A stretch of DNA of 64,000 bases. Origin: Sapria himalayana. Taxonomy: Eukaryota > Streptophyta > Magnoliopsida > Malpighiales > Rafflesiaceae. The stretch is taken from assembly GCA_029783825.1 (NCBI GenBank), contig JAREIK010018577.1, positions 1 to 64,000 of the forward strand, given 5' to 3'. This document shows, one piece after another, positions 23,334 to 37,707 of this stretch. The position numbers were made by a program, and so were the translations under genes. Numbering within the stretch: the stretch's first letter is position 1; every line of letters begins with the position of its first letter. A model generated the notes under the pieces. The model searched no databases. It worked only from the letters and a program-made list of their open reading frames with translations, and was not told the DNA's origin.

Positions 23334-26300
23334 GTCTATATATCTAGCTATCTATCTATCTATCTAATTTTCTATCAATATTTCTATCATTATGTCAATC
23401 TATCTATCTCTCTATCAATCTTTCAATTAATCTATTTATCAAACTATCTATATATCTGCTTTTCTACTGTCTATCTATTTGTTTGTATGTTTGACTATTT
23501 ATCTATTTATCTATTTGTCTGTCTATCTACCTACCTACATGAATATCAACCTACCTGACTAACTGACTAATTAACTATCTGCATGTCTATCAATTTGTTT
23601 GTCTATCAATATGTCAATCTATCTACCTACCTACCAATTTTTCTATTTTTATGTCTGTCTATCTATTTGTCTATCTATTATCTATCTACTTAACTATCTA
23701 TCTATTTATCTATCTGTCTATCTATCTATCGATTTATTTGTCTTTCTATCTAAATGTCTATCTATATACTATATATCTATCTGTCTATCTATCTATCTAA
23801 TGATCTATCTACCAATCAATCAATCAATCAATCATTCTTTATATTTGTCAATATATCTATATATCTATCTATCTATCTATTTTTGTACCTTTCTGACAAT
23901 CTATCTGTCTAACTAACTATCTGTCTAACTAACTATCTATCTATCTATCTCTTTGTATATTTATATACTATCTATCTATCTATTTGTCAATTTATATATC
24001 TATCTATCTATAAATCTATTTGTTAATCAATCAATCTATCTATATTTCTAATAATATATCTATCTTTTTGTCTATCTATTTGTCTATGTATCTCTCTATC
24101 TAACTACCTATCTAATAGTCTATTTATTTATCTATCGATATGTCTATTAATCTTTCCATTAATTTGCATATCTATCTATCTATAAATCATTTTATCTATG
24201 AATTTATCGATCTATCTTTCAATCTAAATATCTATCTATCTATCTATCTATCTATTTATATATATGACTATCTATCTGTCAATCTATTTGTGAATTTATC
24301 TATCTGTATATCTAGAAGTCTATCAATCTGTCTATCAATTTGTTTATCTATTAGTCTTTTAATCTGTGTATTAATCTTTATATCAAACTATCTATATATT
24401 TATCTATCTATTTGTTAGTCTTCCTTTATGTATCTTAATTTATTTATTTTATTGTCTATCCATTTGTTTATCTATGTGCGTGCCTGAATGCATGCCTACC
24501 AATTTGTCTATCTCTCTATCTGTAAGTCTGTATATCTTTCTTTCTTTCTATCTATCTATCTGTTTGTATATGTGTTTTTATATTTGTATGTATGTCTATC
24601 TGAATGCTAATCAATCTATATATTAATCTATCAATCAATTTGCCTAACAATCTATCTATTAATCTGGAAATCATTCTATCTATGAATATGTGTATTTATC
24701 TATCGATATATTTATCTATCTATCTATTTAATGGTCTATCTATCGATTTATTTATCTGAGTATATATCAATCTATATATATGTGTACCTATTTATGTATC
24801 TATCTAGCAATCAATAGGTCTATTAATCTATCTATCAAACTATCTATACATATATCTATTTCATTCTCTATCTATCTATTTGTTTATTTGTTTGTATGTA
24901 TATCTATCTATATGTATGTATGTGTGTATCCTTGTCTGACTAAATGTCACCCTGCCTATCTATATATCTATCTATGTGTTTATATATTTATTTGTCTCTA
25001 TTTCTATTTATTTATTTATCTTTCTATCTATTGATCTATCTATCTATCTATTTGTCAATCTATCTATGTGTCTATCTATATGTCTTTCTATATGTTTATC
25101 TATCTGTATCTCTATCTATCTATTTTTCTAAATATCTTTATATCTCTCTATATTGTCAATCTCTTTGTCTATCTATTTTTCTTTCTATCTCTCTATCTAT
25201 CTATTTATCTATCTACCTATCTATTTGTCTATCTATTTGTCTATCAATTTATCTATCTAACTATCTATCTGTGTATCTATTTTTTTATCTGACTATCTAT
25301 CTGTCTGTCTATCTATTTTCTATCAATATGTCTATCAATCTTCTATCTGTTGGTGTATCAATCAATTTATTAACCTATCTATCAAACTATATATCTATCT
25401 GTATATCTATTTGTTTATCTATCTATATATCTATTTATTTGGTTGTGACTATCTATCTTTCTTTCTATTTGTCTATCTACCTACCTGACTATCCATCTAT
25501 CTATTTATTTTTCTATTTATCTATTTTTATATTTGTCTATTTATTTTTTTGTTTGTGTCTCTACCTATCTATCTATCTACTTGTATATCTATATGACTAT
25601 CAATCAATCAATCAATTTATCTATCTATCTATTTATCTTTATCTCTATAATAATATTTCTCTATGAATCCATCTATATATATATATATATATCTTTTGAT
25701 CTATGTGTTTATCTGTCTATCAGTTTATTTGTCTATTTGTCTATCTACATCTATGTAGAATGACTGCCTACCTGACTTTCTATATCTCTATTAGTCTGTC
25801 TCTCAATCTCTTTGTGTATCTAAATTTTTATTTATCTATCTGTTTGTTTGTTTGTATTTTGTCTATTTCTCTTTCAATCTATCTATCAATATTGAAATAA
25901 ATCTATCTATCAATTTGTTTATCAATCTTTCTATCAATATTGAAATAAATCTATCTATCAATTTGTCTATCAATCAATCAATCATTCTATCTATCAATCA
26001 ATCATTCTATCTATCAATCAATCTGTCTATTTATTGTCTATCTTTATTTCTATATAACTATCTATCTATCTATATAATTATCTATCTATCTGTCTTTCAT
26101 TCTATCTATCTATATATCTATTTGTCTATCTTTCAATTTATTTATCTATCTGACTAGCTATCTATCAATCTATTTGTCTATCTATCTATCTATCAATTTT
26201 ATATTAATCAGTCTATTAATCATTATATTAATCTATCTATCAAACTATCTTTTTATCTGTCTTTATATCTATTTGTCTTCCTATCAATGTGTCTAATTGT

Positions 26301-27395
26301 TTATCAGTTAGTATGTCTATTTGTCTATATTCATACTTACCTGACTATCTGCTTGCTTGAGTATCTATATCTCTATTTGTTTACCTATCTATCAATGTGT
26401 CTTTCTTTCTATCTATCTATCTATTTGTCTGTATGTTTGTATATCTTTATGTTTGTCTATCTGTCTAGTTATCGATCTGTCTATCAATCTATCAATCAAT
26501 CTTTCTATCAATCTATCAATAATTTTTCTACATGACAATCTATCTATATGCCTATTTGTCTATCTATTTGTCTGTCTATCTATCTATTTATTTGTTTTTC
26601 TATCTATCTATATATCTATATATTTGTCTACCCTTCTAATAATTTTATTATCTATCTATATGTCTATCTATCTATCTATCTTTTTGTCTATCTTTTTGTC
26701 TATATTTTTGTCTATCTGTTTGTCTATCAATCTGTCTATCAATCTGTCTATCAATCTGTCTTTGAACCTACTATCAATCTATCACTCAATCTATCTATCA
26801 ATATGGCTATCAATCAATCTATCTATTTTAAAATTAATTTATTTATAAACCTATCTATCAATCTATATATCAATCAATCTATATATCTTGATTTTTATTT
26901 GTCTATCTATCTGTCGATTAATCTATCTTAGAAACTATTTATCTATCTGTCTATCTATATATCTATCTATCATTCAACTTGTGGGTCTATTTTTTTATCA
27001 ATTTGTTTGCATGCCAGCCTACTTTACTATCTACCTACTTTAATGTCAATCCATCTATTTATCTATTTGTCTTTGTCTCTATATGTCTATTTTTCTATAT
27101 ATCTATATGTTTGTATGTCTATTTGTATATCTATCTATCTGTTTATCTGTCTATCTATAAATCTATCAATCATTTTGTCTATAAATCCATATATTAATCT
27201 ATTATCATTTGATCATTCAATCTGTCTATTTATCTATCTATTTATCTATCTAACTAACTATCTATCTAGCTATATGTCTATCTATCTAATTATCTATCCG
27301 AATTTCTATCTATCTATCTATCTATCTATCTATGTTTCTATAAATCTATCTATGTATTTATCTATCTATCTATCTATCTATTTATTTATATATTA
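23334..27395 (-). repeat. Degenerate GATA array in inverted orientation (TATC on the plus strand), segment 4
   Basis: This is the same array family as at 1-18033 but with TATC, TGTC, AATC and TATT on the plus strand, so it is inverted relative to segments 3 and 5. It has a 48-base tandem duplication in which ATTGAAATAAATCTATC occurs at 25891 and 25939. The plus-strand frames of up to 240 codons are repeat translation. Confidence 0.95.
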
Positions 27396-27538
27396 ATGAG
27401 AATAAAGATTCTACAGCAAATTTTTTAAGATGATAATTCCCTAGCTAATTAAATTTTTTTCCTTGGTACTTTTTAAGAAATTAAGAATATTAATTAATAA
27501 TTTTCAAATGAATATGTACAGCAAATTTTTTAGCTAAA
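27396..27538. mobile_element. CACTA-like scrap at an array orientation switch
   Basis: The TATC array ends and, after 143 bases, a GATA array begins. The intervening sequence contains AATTCCCTAGCTAATT, a motif typical of the subterminal regions at 3660-4073 and 41964-42350. It also has a 16-base direct repeat, TACAGCAAATTTTTTA, at 27412 and 27517. No complete terminus is present. Confidence 0.55.
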
Positions 27539-30500
27539 TTAGATAGATTGATATAGAGATTGATAGAAAAATATACATATAGATAGATATACAAATAGAT
27601 AGATTGATAGATAGACAGAAAAATATACATATAGATATACAGATAAAAAGAGACACAAACAAACAGGGAAACATACATATAGACAGACAAATAGATTGAT
27701 AGATAAATAGATAAATAGATTGATAGAAACATAGATAGACAAATAGATAGATATACATACAAATAGAGATAACAAATAGAAAAATAGATATATAATAGAT
27801 ACTTAGACAGATGCAGAGATAGACAGAAAGATGGATGGGTAGATAGATAGACAAATAAATTGACAAATAGATAGACAAACATATATATAAATAGATAGAA
27901 AGATTGATAAATAGGTTGATAGAAAGATAGATAGATAGACACATAGACATATTGCAGATAGATAGGCAATTAGATAAATAGATAGATATACAAATAGATA
28001 GACAAAAAGAAAAATAGAAAGAGAAATAGAAAGATATAAATGTAGATTGATAGAAAGATAGATATTTAGATAGACAAATTGATAGGTAGATTAATAGATA
28101 GATTTAATAGTTAGATTGATAAATAGATTGATAAAAAAGATAGATAGATGAATAGAAAAAATGAATGATAGATAGATAGACAGATAGATAGATTAACATA
28201 TAGACAGATAGATAACAAACAAATAGGTATTCAGATAAATAGAAAGATAAATATACAGATAGATAGTTAGATAGACATACAAATAGACAAACAGATCAAC
28301 AGATACATAAATATACATATAAATAAACAAATTGATAGTCAAATTGATATACAGATTAATAAGAAGATAAATTTATAGATATGGTGATAGATAAATAGTT
28401 AGATAAATTGATAGATTGATAGATAGATTTAATGATAAATAGATTGATAGACTAATTAATAAACAAAAAGAAATATTGATAAATAGACAGATAAATAGAC
28501 CGATACATAAAAAAATTAATAGATAGAATGATTGATAAATAGATAGATAAATAGATAAACACATAGACAAATAGATAGATTGATTAATAGATATATTGAT
28601 AGATAGATTATTAAAACATTTATTTGAAAAATAGATAGATTGATAGATAAATAAACATAAAGATAGATAGATCTATAGATAGATAGATAGAAATATAGTT
28701 TGACATATAGCTAGACAGAAAGATAGATATATATATATATATAGAAAAATAGATAGAGAGTTAATAAGATAGATAGATAGATAGGTAGATTGATAGATAC
28801 ATAGATAGATAGATAGACAGATAAATAGACAAATAGATAGATAACTGATACATATAAAGATAGATAGATAGATAGATAAATAGAAAGATAGACCGACATA
28901 TAGCAAATAGAAACATAGAAAGATATATAGACAGATAGAGAAATAGAAAGATAGATAGACAGATAGATTACTAGATATATTGATAGATAGATTGATTGAT
29001 TGATAGACTAACTTATAGATTGACTGGTATGCAGACAAAAATATTGATAGACCGATAGATAGACATATAGACATATAGACATAGAGACATATAAAGAGAA
29101 AATAGATACTTATACAGAAAGATGTCTAGATAGGCAGATAGATAAACATACAGAAAAAAAGAAAAAAAGATAGATTGACATACAAATATTCAAACATATT
29201 GATAGACAAAAAGAAAGAAAGATTGATTGATTAATAAATAGATATATTGATTCATTAATTGATTAATAGAGAGACAGATAGATAGATAGATTGGCACATA
29301 GAAACATAGATAGATAGATAGATAGATAAATAGAAATATCGATAGATAGATAGATAAATAATTAGGTAGACATTTAGATAAATTGATTGATAGACAAATA
29401 GATAGATTGATTGATAGAAAGATTTATAGATAGATTGATAAATAGATTGAAAGATAGATAGAAAGATTAAAAGAAAGATAGTTAGACAGATAGATAGACA
29501 TATTGATAGATAGAAAGATAGACTTATAGTTAGACAAATGGACCAAGAGATAGACAAATATATAGAAAGATTGATAAAAATCCTGATAGACAAATAGATA
29601 GATATATAATTAGATATATAGATAGATTGATAGATAAAAAAAAAGATAGACAAATAGATTTGAGATATACGACAAATAGATAGATAAATAGATAGATAGG
29701 TTAATAAACAGATTGATATATAGATAGACAGACATACACACAATTAGATAGATAGATAGATATATAGATATATAGATATATAGATAGATGGATAAAGAAA
29801 TAGATATTTATATAGTTAGATAGATAGAGATAAAAAAATAAATAGATACATATATAGATCGATAAAAATGACAAACATATAGATAAATAGATAGATATAC
29901 ATATAGATAAATGGATCTATTAACAAATAGATAGATAAATATATAGACAGACAGATATATAGATAGATAAACAGATAGATAGACAAATAAATAGATAGAT
30001 AGATAGATAGATAAACATATAGATAGATAAATATATAGATAGATAGATATATAGATTGATAGATAGAAAAATACTTATATTGATAGATAGATAAATAAAT
30101 AGATAGATCGATTTATATATAGATAGATAAATTGATTGATTGATAAATAGATAGAAAGTTATATAGACAAATCGATAAATAAATAGATAGATAGATAGAC
30201 AAATAGATGGATTGAGACACAAATAGATTGATAAATAGATAGATAGTAAGATAGACATATATAGATAGACAGATAGATAGAGAGATAGATAGACAAATAG
30301 ATAGACATATAGATTGATAAATAAATAGACAGACAGATAAAAGATAGATACACACACAAATATTCAGACTGCTAGATAGATAGCTAGTTAATTAGATAAC
30401 TAAACAGACAGATAGACAAACATACATATAGACACACAAATAGACGCATAAATACATAGATAGATATATAGAAAGATAGAAACATGAATAGAGAGACACA

Positions 30501-31010
30501 TAGACAGACAGATAGATAGACAGATAGATAGATAATTAGATATACAGAAAGGTAGACAAATAGTTAGACAGATCAATAGACAAACATATAGATAGACAGA
30601 TAGATAGACATATAAATAAACATATAGAAAAACAGATAGATAGACAAAATAATAGATTGATAGATAAAATATAGATAGACAGATTGATATACAGATAGAT
30701 AGACAGATAGATTGATTGATTGATAGACACATAGATAGATAGATTAACAAAAATATCAACAAAAAATTAGGGTTGAAAGATAGATAGATACACAGATAGA
30801 TATACCAATAAATAGATAGGTAAATAAATAGAAAGATAGAAATATATATAGAAAAATAGATAGATAGATTGATAGACATATAGATAAACAAAAAGATAGA
30901 AAGATAGAAAGATAGATAGATTGATTGAGATATATATACAAATAATTAGATAGTTATATAAACCAATAGATAAATTGATAAATAGACTGAAGACAAATAG
31001 ATAGACATAG
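27539..31010 (+). repeat. Degenerate GATA array, segment 5
   Basis: GATA/GACA/GATT tetramers on the plus strand, again opposite to the preceding segment. The minus-strand frames of 60-163 codons are Tyr-Leu-Ser-Ile repeat reads. No unique sequence is seen inside. Confidence 0.95.
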
Positions 31011-31240
31011 ATGCTGTATATGTAATTTGTTTTTTAATAATCTGTTTGTATAACCAAATATTTTTTCTATTTTAATATTTTCATATAAGTGTAGGAAAAG
31101 AAATATTAACAGGTCGGGGATGCAGCAGTAGCACAATAACGGAGGTCCCACTTTAATATTTACTATTTTTTCTATTTTAATAATAGACATAGATCAAAAA
31201 TAATTATGATACAAAAGTTACATGGTTAAAACAAAAACAT
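31011..31240. other. Unrecognised AT-rich spacer
   Basis: Non-repeat sequence after the array, with TATTTTTTCTATTTTAATA-like strings near 31058 and 31160. It precedes the Transposase_24 tail fragment and may be its 3' flank. Confidence 0.45.
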
Positions 31241-31560
31241 AACATAGGTGTATAATCATTTAAAACTAAATCATCATCTTCATCATTAGTTGGTGCATTT
31301 GTGCAAGGCTCTCCTTCATGGGTACTCTACTAGAATTCAATGTGTTATTAATCTCTTCAAGGCTACTAACTGTGTCTTCATATAAGTTATTTGATATTGC
31401 ATTGCATTATTCATTTCGTTCAACTCATCATTCACTTCTTTCATTTTCTGCTTATAGATCAATTCAAACTTAAATGATAAAAAGGATAACAACTTATTAA
31501 TTAAGCAAAAATTATAGACATGATCATCACTTATATAGCATTTACTAATATGCATATGGT
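31241..31560 (-). pseudogene. Transposase_24 C-terminal coiled-coil fragment, third copy
   Basis: Minus-strand sequence matches the C-terminal part of the fragment at 1960-2190. It has the same TTAGTTGGTGCATTTGTGC string, read on the minus strand as CTNATNDEDDD. The coiled-coil stretch MKEVNDELNEMNNAMQ corresponds to the other copy's KEMNDEMKEIKNLMQ. Only this end of the gene is present, and reading ends upstream near 31560. It lies next to the topoisomerase II pseudogene, which might have been captured by the same CACTA family, although no element ends are visible. Confidence 0.65.
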
Positions 31561-32109
31561 ATACTAATTGAGAGAATTATGGAATTTTCAGTACATATAT
31601 AGCATTTACTCATCATTCTGCAAAATTTCATCCATAAAACAAATATTGAATAGCCAACAGATTGTTTTAAAACATGGAAGAAATAAAAATAATTATCCAG
31701 TAGCTGTTGGAATCATCATATAGAGAAAATCTAGTAATAGATTACTAACCACTACTGGAGCCATATGGAACATCTTGAGAATGAAGCCTATATTTAATTT
31801 TTTAATGCATCAGCTTTAAAATTGACCCATACAAAATCTGGATGAAGAAATCATTATTATTCAAATGAAAATCTTTTAGTTTATTGAACTTCCATGATAC
31901 TATAATCGAACATCATATTTAAAACTCATAATGCATTTTGGTTTTGAACAATAAGGATCAGAAAACACTTAAAATATCCAATGTACAATAAATATAGAGC
32001 TCATGAAATATTTTGGCTTCCAGTCTAACAATGTTTCCCATTACTGATTCCATCAACTAGGTATATCTTTTGAATTCACCTGCAATGTGGGTGGATTCTT
32101 TGTTTCTAT
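31561..32109. other. Unrecognised stretch upstream of the topoisomerase II pseudogene
   Basis: About 550 AT-rich bases with no recognised frame. They could include eroded upstream topoisomerase sequence, but I see no residues to support that. Confidence 0.4.
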
Positions 32110-33136
32110 CCTCAATTCCTTCTAAAGAAGTGATTGACGCTGATGCGAAGGATGGCCGATAGATGTCTAAGTTGAGATATAGAGAAATTGAAAACATCAA
32201 ATAAATTCTTGGGTTGCAATAGAATAAGCAATATGATAGTGTCAATGCATTGAGATAAGGTCAACTCATGATAATGGTAGATCAGGATCATGATGGCTCG
32301 CACATTAAAGGTTTAGTGATCGATTTTATTCATTGTTTATGGTCGTCTTTACTTAGTTTAATGATTCTTATTTGAGTTTATCACCCTAATCATGAAAGCA
32401 ATGCATACAAGTGGAAGAGTTGTACCCTTCTAAACCATGCCCGAGTACAAGTCATGGATAGAATTCTTGGGAGGTAATGGAAAGGGCTGGATGATAAGTA
32501 CTACAAGCTAGGAACAAGCATAAATAATGGGGGGGGGGTATTTAAAGCAGCTACAGAGACACAAGAAGAATTTTCTATGGATAGATTAACATGAAATGGA
32601 TTTGATAGAGCTTGCCTTCTGCAAGAAAAACATGGTTTCAACACTTTGAGCAGGGAAAATACCTTAATCATAAGGCGTAGTTTATAAGATACAGAGACTT
32701 CATCAACAAGGAGCTTTTTCTATTTTTCATGCCTGATCTTCAAAGATCCATCCCCTCCATGGTTGATGGCCTAAAGTCAGTTCAAAGAAAGATCCTTTTT
32801 GTTTGTTTCAAGATGAACATACTCAAAGAAGAAAAACTAGTCTAGCTGGGAGGTACGGTGATGAATATCACTGTTTATCACAATGGTGAACAGAGCATGT
32901 ATAGTACCATCACGGGTATGGCACAAAATTTTGTTGGCAGCAACAACATTAATGTTCTGTCTTCAAAAGGATTGTTTTGCAGTAGGAGCATGAGAGGTAA
33001 AGATCATGCAAGCCCAAGCTATATATCAACCCACTTGTCTCCCATCACAAGATTCTTGTTCCCAAAAGTTGATGACAATATCCTTGATTACTTGAATGAA
33101 GATGGGACCTTGGTTGAACTTGCAAGGCATGAATGA
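32110..33136 (+). pseudogene. TOP2: DNA topoisomerase II pseudogene, internal region, intron-free
   Basis: Frames together follow eukaryotic topoisomerase II from just before the TOPRIM D-x-D motif to just past the catalytic tyrosine. VDQDHDGSHIKGLVIDFIH starts at about 32277 and retains the metal-binding aspartates. After frameshifts and stops come a segment resembling the M-P-E-Y-x-S-W region (32440-32500), then S-I-P-S-M-V-D-G-L-K (near 32745-32775, frame-shifted). NGEQSMYSTITGMAQNFVGS and HLSPITRFLFPK follow in the open frame 32858-33136. Family members have an Arg before the catalytic Tyr (A-R-Y). Here it reads SPSYIST, so that Arg is lost. A run of ten G occurs at 32529-32538. Continuous similarity without introns suggests a processed copy or a capture of spliced sequence. 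It is dead: there are multiple stops and both ends are missing. Confidence 0.9.
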
Positions 33137-33274
33137 TGTAGATAGAATAAAAAATATATATAACCAAGCCAAGGGTGCCACCAGTTCTTGGGCTTTGAAA
33201 GCACCCAAGAGAAAGAATAGTAAAAAAAGAAAAAAAAAAGAAGATGCAGCAAGTGGATAATAGAAGAGGCAAAA
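33137..33274 (+). other. Possible rearranged topoisomerase II tail
   Basis: After the pseudogene's stop comes a Lys/Ala-rich reading (NQAKGATSSWALKAPKRKNS, then a lysine run from an A-rich tract at about 33220-33240). Topoisomerase II proteins end in a Lys-rich tail, so this may be the tail joined by an internal deletion. The A-rich tract may instead be an eroded poly(A). The GATA array follows at about 33275. Confidence 0.35.
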
Positions 33275-36200
33275 GAGGAGACAGATTGATTGATTGATTG
33301 ATTGACCGATAATCATATTGATAGATAAACATATAGACAAATAGACAAATAGACAGATTGACATATAGATTGACAAATAAAGAGATAGATAGATAGAAAA
33401 ATAGACAGATAGATATTTAGTTAAATTGATCTATAAATTGATTTATTGGTAGATAGATAGTTATATAGATAGATTGATCGAAAAATATATCGATTAGATA
33501 TGCAGATATAATGATAGATACAAAGATAGATAGATAGTCATGTATATAGATTGATAAAAAGAAATAAAGTTGATAGAATGATAGAATGATATACATATAT
33601 ATAGAAAAAGAAATAGACATATAGATAATTTAAAAGATAGACAAATAGATAGATAGTTTTATGAATATAATGATAAACATATAGAGAAATAAATAAATAG
33701 ACAAAACGAAAAATTGATAGATAAATAGACTGATTGAGATATTGTCAGATAGATCAATTGACACTTAAAAGATAACAAATTGATAGAAATTAGAAAGATA
33801 GATAAATAGGTAGATAAATAGATAGATAACTAAAGAAATTATAAGATAGATAAAGAGTTAGAAAGATAAATAGATAGATAGAAAAATATATGGATAATTA
33901 GATAGATAGTGAGAAAGATAGATGTCTCAATATATATATTGATATATAAATAGATAAATTGATAGAAATATAGATACATAGATAGAAAGATTGATTGATT
34001 GATATACAGAGAGATAGATAGATAAATAGACTAATAGATAGATATACAAATAGACAGATAGATAGACAGATAGACAAATAGAAAGTCATATAGATAACTA
34101 GACATATATATAGATAGAGAGATTGATAAATAAACAAATAGACAAATATATAGATATAGATAGATAGAGAGAAAAATAGTGATATAGACAGATAGAGAGA
34201 TAGATAGAAAGATAGATAGTCTAATAGAATAATAGCTGATAGATAGATAGATAAACAAATAAAAAGATTGTAAGATAGAACATACATAGATTTATAGATA
34301 GACAGATAGAGAGATAGATATAAAGATAGATAGATAAAAACACAAATAGACATATAGACCATTTGATAGATAGATAGATATACAGATTGACAGACAGACA
34401 GATAGATAGAAAGACATCTAGACAAATAGACATAGATGTTAGATAGATAGTCAGATAGACATATAGATAGATAGTTATATAGATAGAAAGATAGATAAAT
34501 AGACATTAGACATATAGACATATAGACATACACAAATAAACAAATAGACATATAGACAAATTGATTAATAAATAGATAGACTCATATATAGATAGAAAGA
34601 TTGATTTATAGATAGATAGACAGACAGACAGATAAGTATTTAGATAAATAGATAGATAGGCAATTAGATAAATATATAACAAAAAGATAGAAAAATAGAA
34701 TGATAGATGATAGTCCGATATATAGATAAATATATAGATATATATATTTAAAAGATAGACAAATAGAGAGATAGAATGATAGATAATCGACAAATAGACA
34801 TATAAATAGATAGATAGATAGATAAATAGATAGAGATAGATAGATTGACATATGCAGAAATTTATATTGACAGATTGAAAGATAGGGTAAATGATAAATA
34901 GATAGACATATAAATAAGAAGATAAATTGATAGATAGATTAATAGATATATTATATATATATAATATATATAATATATATATATATTATATATATATATA
35001 TATATTATTATTATATATATATTATATATAGATAAATAGATAGAAAAGTAGTAAATAGATAGAAAGTAGATAAATAGATAGATCGATATGTAGGTAGATA
35101 GATATGTATGTAGGTAGATAGGTAGATAGATAGATAGATAATATATAGATTGATTGATTTGATCGATAACTAAATATATAAAATGATAATTAGAAAACAT
35201 ATTTAGAAAGATAGATGGATAGTTAGCTTTGTTGATAGATAGATAGATTTATTTATAGATGATTGATAGATTAATAGACAAAGAGATAGATAGATATATA
35301 GACAGATAGACAAATTTTACAATATAGATAGATAGATAGATAGAAAAATCTTACAAATAGGCAGATATACAAAAAGGCATATATACAAATAGATACATAT
35401 ACAATTAGATAGAGTTACTTTTAGATAGTCAGATAAATAAAAAGATAGATAGATAGAAATATAGACAGATATACAATTAGATAGATAGACATATTTATAG
35501 ATAGACAGATAGATAGATAGACTGATAGAGAGATATAAATATAGACAGATAAATAGAGAAAGATAGATAAATAGATAGATATAAAGATAGAAAAAAAGAT
35601 AGATAGATAGATAGGTAGACAGATTGATAGATAGTTAGATAGATTTATAGATAGATTTATTATAGATAGATAGATAAGTAGATAGATTGATAAAAAGATA
35701 GTTAGACAACTATATAGATAGTTAGATAAATAGATATATAGATTGTAGACAGATATAAATATACATAGATAGATAGATAGATAGTAGATAGGCAAGTAAA
35801 TAGATTGATAAATAAGTAGATAGATGGATACAATGATAGATAGATATATATATATATAAAGAAATACATAGATAGACAGATAGAAGATATACAGATAGAT
35901 AGTTAGTTAAATAGAAATAAAAATAGATATATAGATAAATAGACCAAATAGAGAAATAAACAAATAGATAAATAGATAAATAAAATAGAGATTAATAGAT
36001 AGTAGATAGATAGATGACAGATAAAAAGATAGATAAATTGATAGATAGATTGATAAATATATAGATATATATTAATATATTGATTGATAAATAAATAATA
36101 GATAGATAGATAGAAAATTGGTTTGTTTGATAGATAGATAGATAGGACAGATAGACAAATAGATAAAAAGACAGATATTATAGATATATAGATAGATAGA

Positions 36201-37672
36201 CAGATAGACAAATAGACAATAATAGATATATAGATAGAATGATAGATAGATAGAAAAATAGACATATAGACAAATTGATAAATAAACATATTGACAGATA
36301 AATAGATATGTAGATAGATAGATATTTATTTCAGTTTGACAAATAGTTTGATAGATAGAAAGATAGACATATAAAAAGATAATCTGAAAGAAAAATTGAC
36401 ATATGATTAGATAGATAGATAGATAAATAGAGAGATAGATAGATACATAGATATATAGATAGATAGAATGATAGAATGATGGAAAGATATATAGATACAC
36501 TATAGACAGATAGATAGGTAGACAGATAGAAATATAGATATATAAACAATAGTACTAAAAGAAAGTTATGCAGATAGATAGGAAGATATATAAACATATA
36601 GATATATAGACAGGTTTATAGATAGTCAGATATATAGATTGACAAATAAAGATAGACAAAGTGATAGATAGACAGACTAATAAATCAATATATAGTTAGA
36701 CAGATAGATAGATAAATAGATAGGTAGATAGACACGTAGATAGATAGGTAGATATGTAGGTAGATAGATATATAGACAGATAAAAGATAACAGATAGACA
36801 TATAGATAGACCTACCTGACAGACAGACAGATTGATAGATGGTTGGATAGATAGAAAGATAGACAGCTAGGACAGATAGACGAGTATATAAATAGATAAA
36901 TAGTTAGATAGATAGATAATAGATATATCGATATTTAGATAGATAGATAGATAGACAGATTGATAATTGATAGATTGACAGATTGATAGATTGAGAAATT
37001 GACAAATAGATAGATAGAAAGATAGGTAGATAGATAGATAGACAGAAAGAAGAGATTATAGACAGCGACTAATAGACTAAAAACTGATCGATGGATCGAC
37101 ATATAGACATAAATATAGATAGACCAATAGATATATAGAAGATAGACAGATAGATAGTTACTCTATAGAAAGATACATAGATAGATAGATACATAGAATG
37201 GTAGAAATGCATATATACAGAAAGATAGGAAAATTAATAGATATATAGATATATAGATAGACAGATACATAGATAGATTGATAGACAGAAAGATAGATAA
37301 ACAAATAGATAGATAAATAGATATAAAAATTTGATTAAAAGACAGATAGACAGAAAGACTAATATACATATAGATAGATAGATAGATAGGTAGATATATA
37401 GATAGATAGATAGACCGATAGACAAATATATAGTTAGATAGATAGATAGATAAAAATATAGTCATATAGACTAATATATATATATAGATTGATACACTGA
37501 TAGATAGATAAATAGATCATCTGATAGACAAATAGATAAATAGACAAATTGATTAATTGATTGATTCATAGGCAAGTAGATATAGATAATAGATAGAATA
37601 TAGATAGATAAACATATAGACATAGAGACAATTAAAATATGGACAAATAGATATATAGATAAATAGATAAAT

Positions 37673-37707
<35 letters not shown>

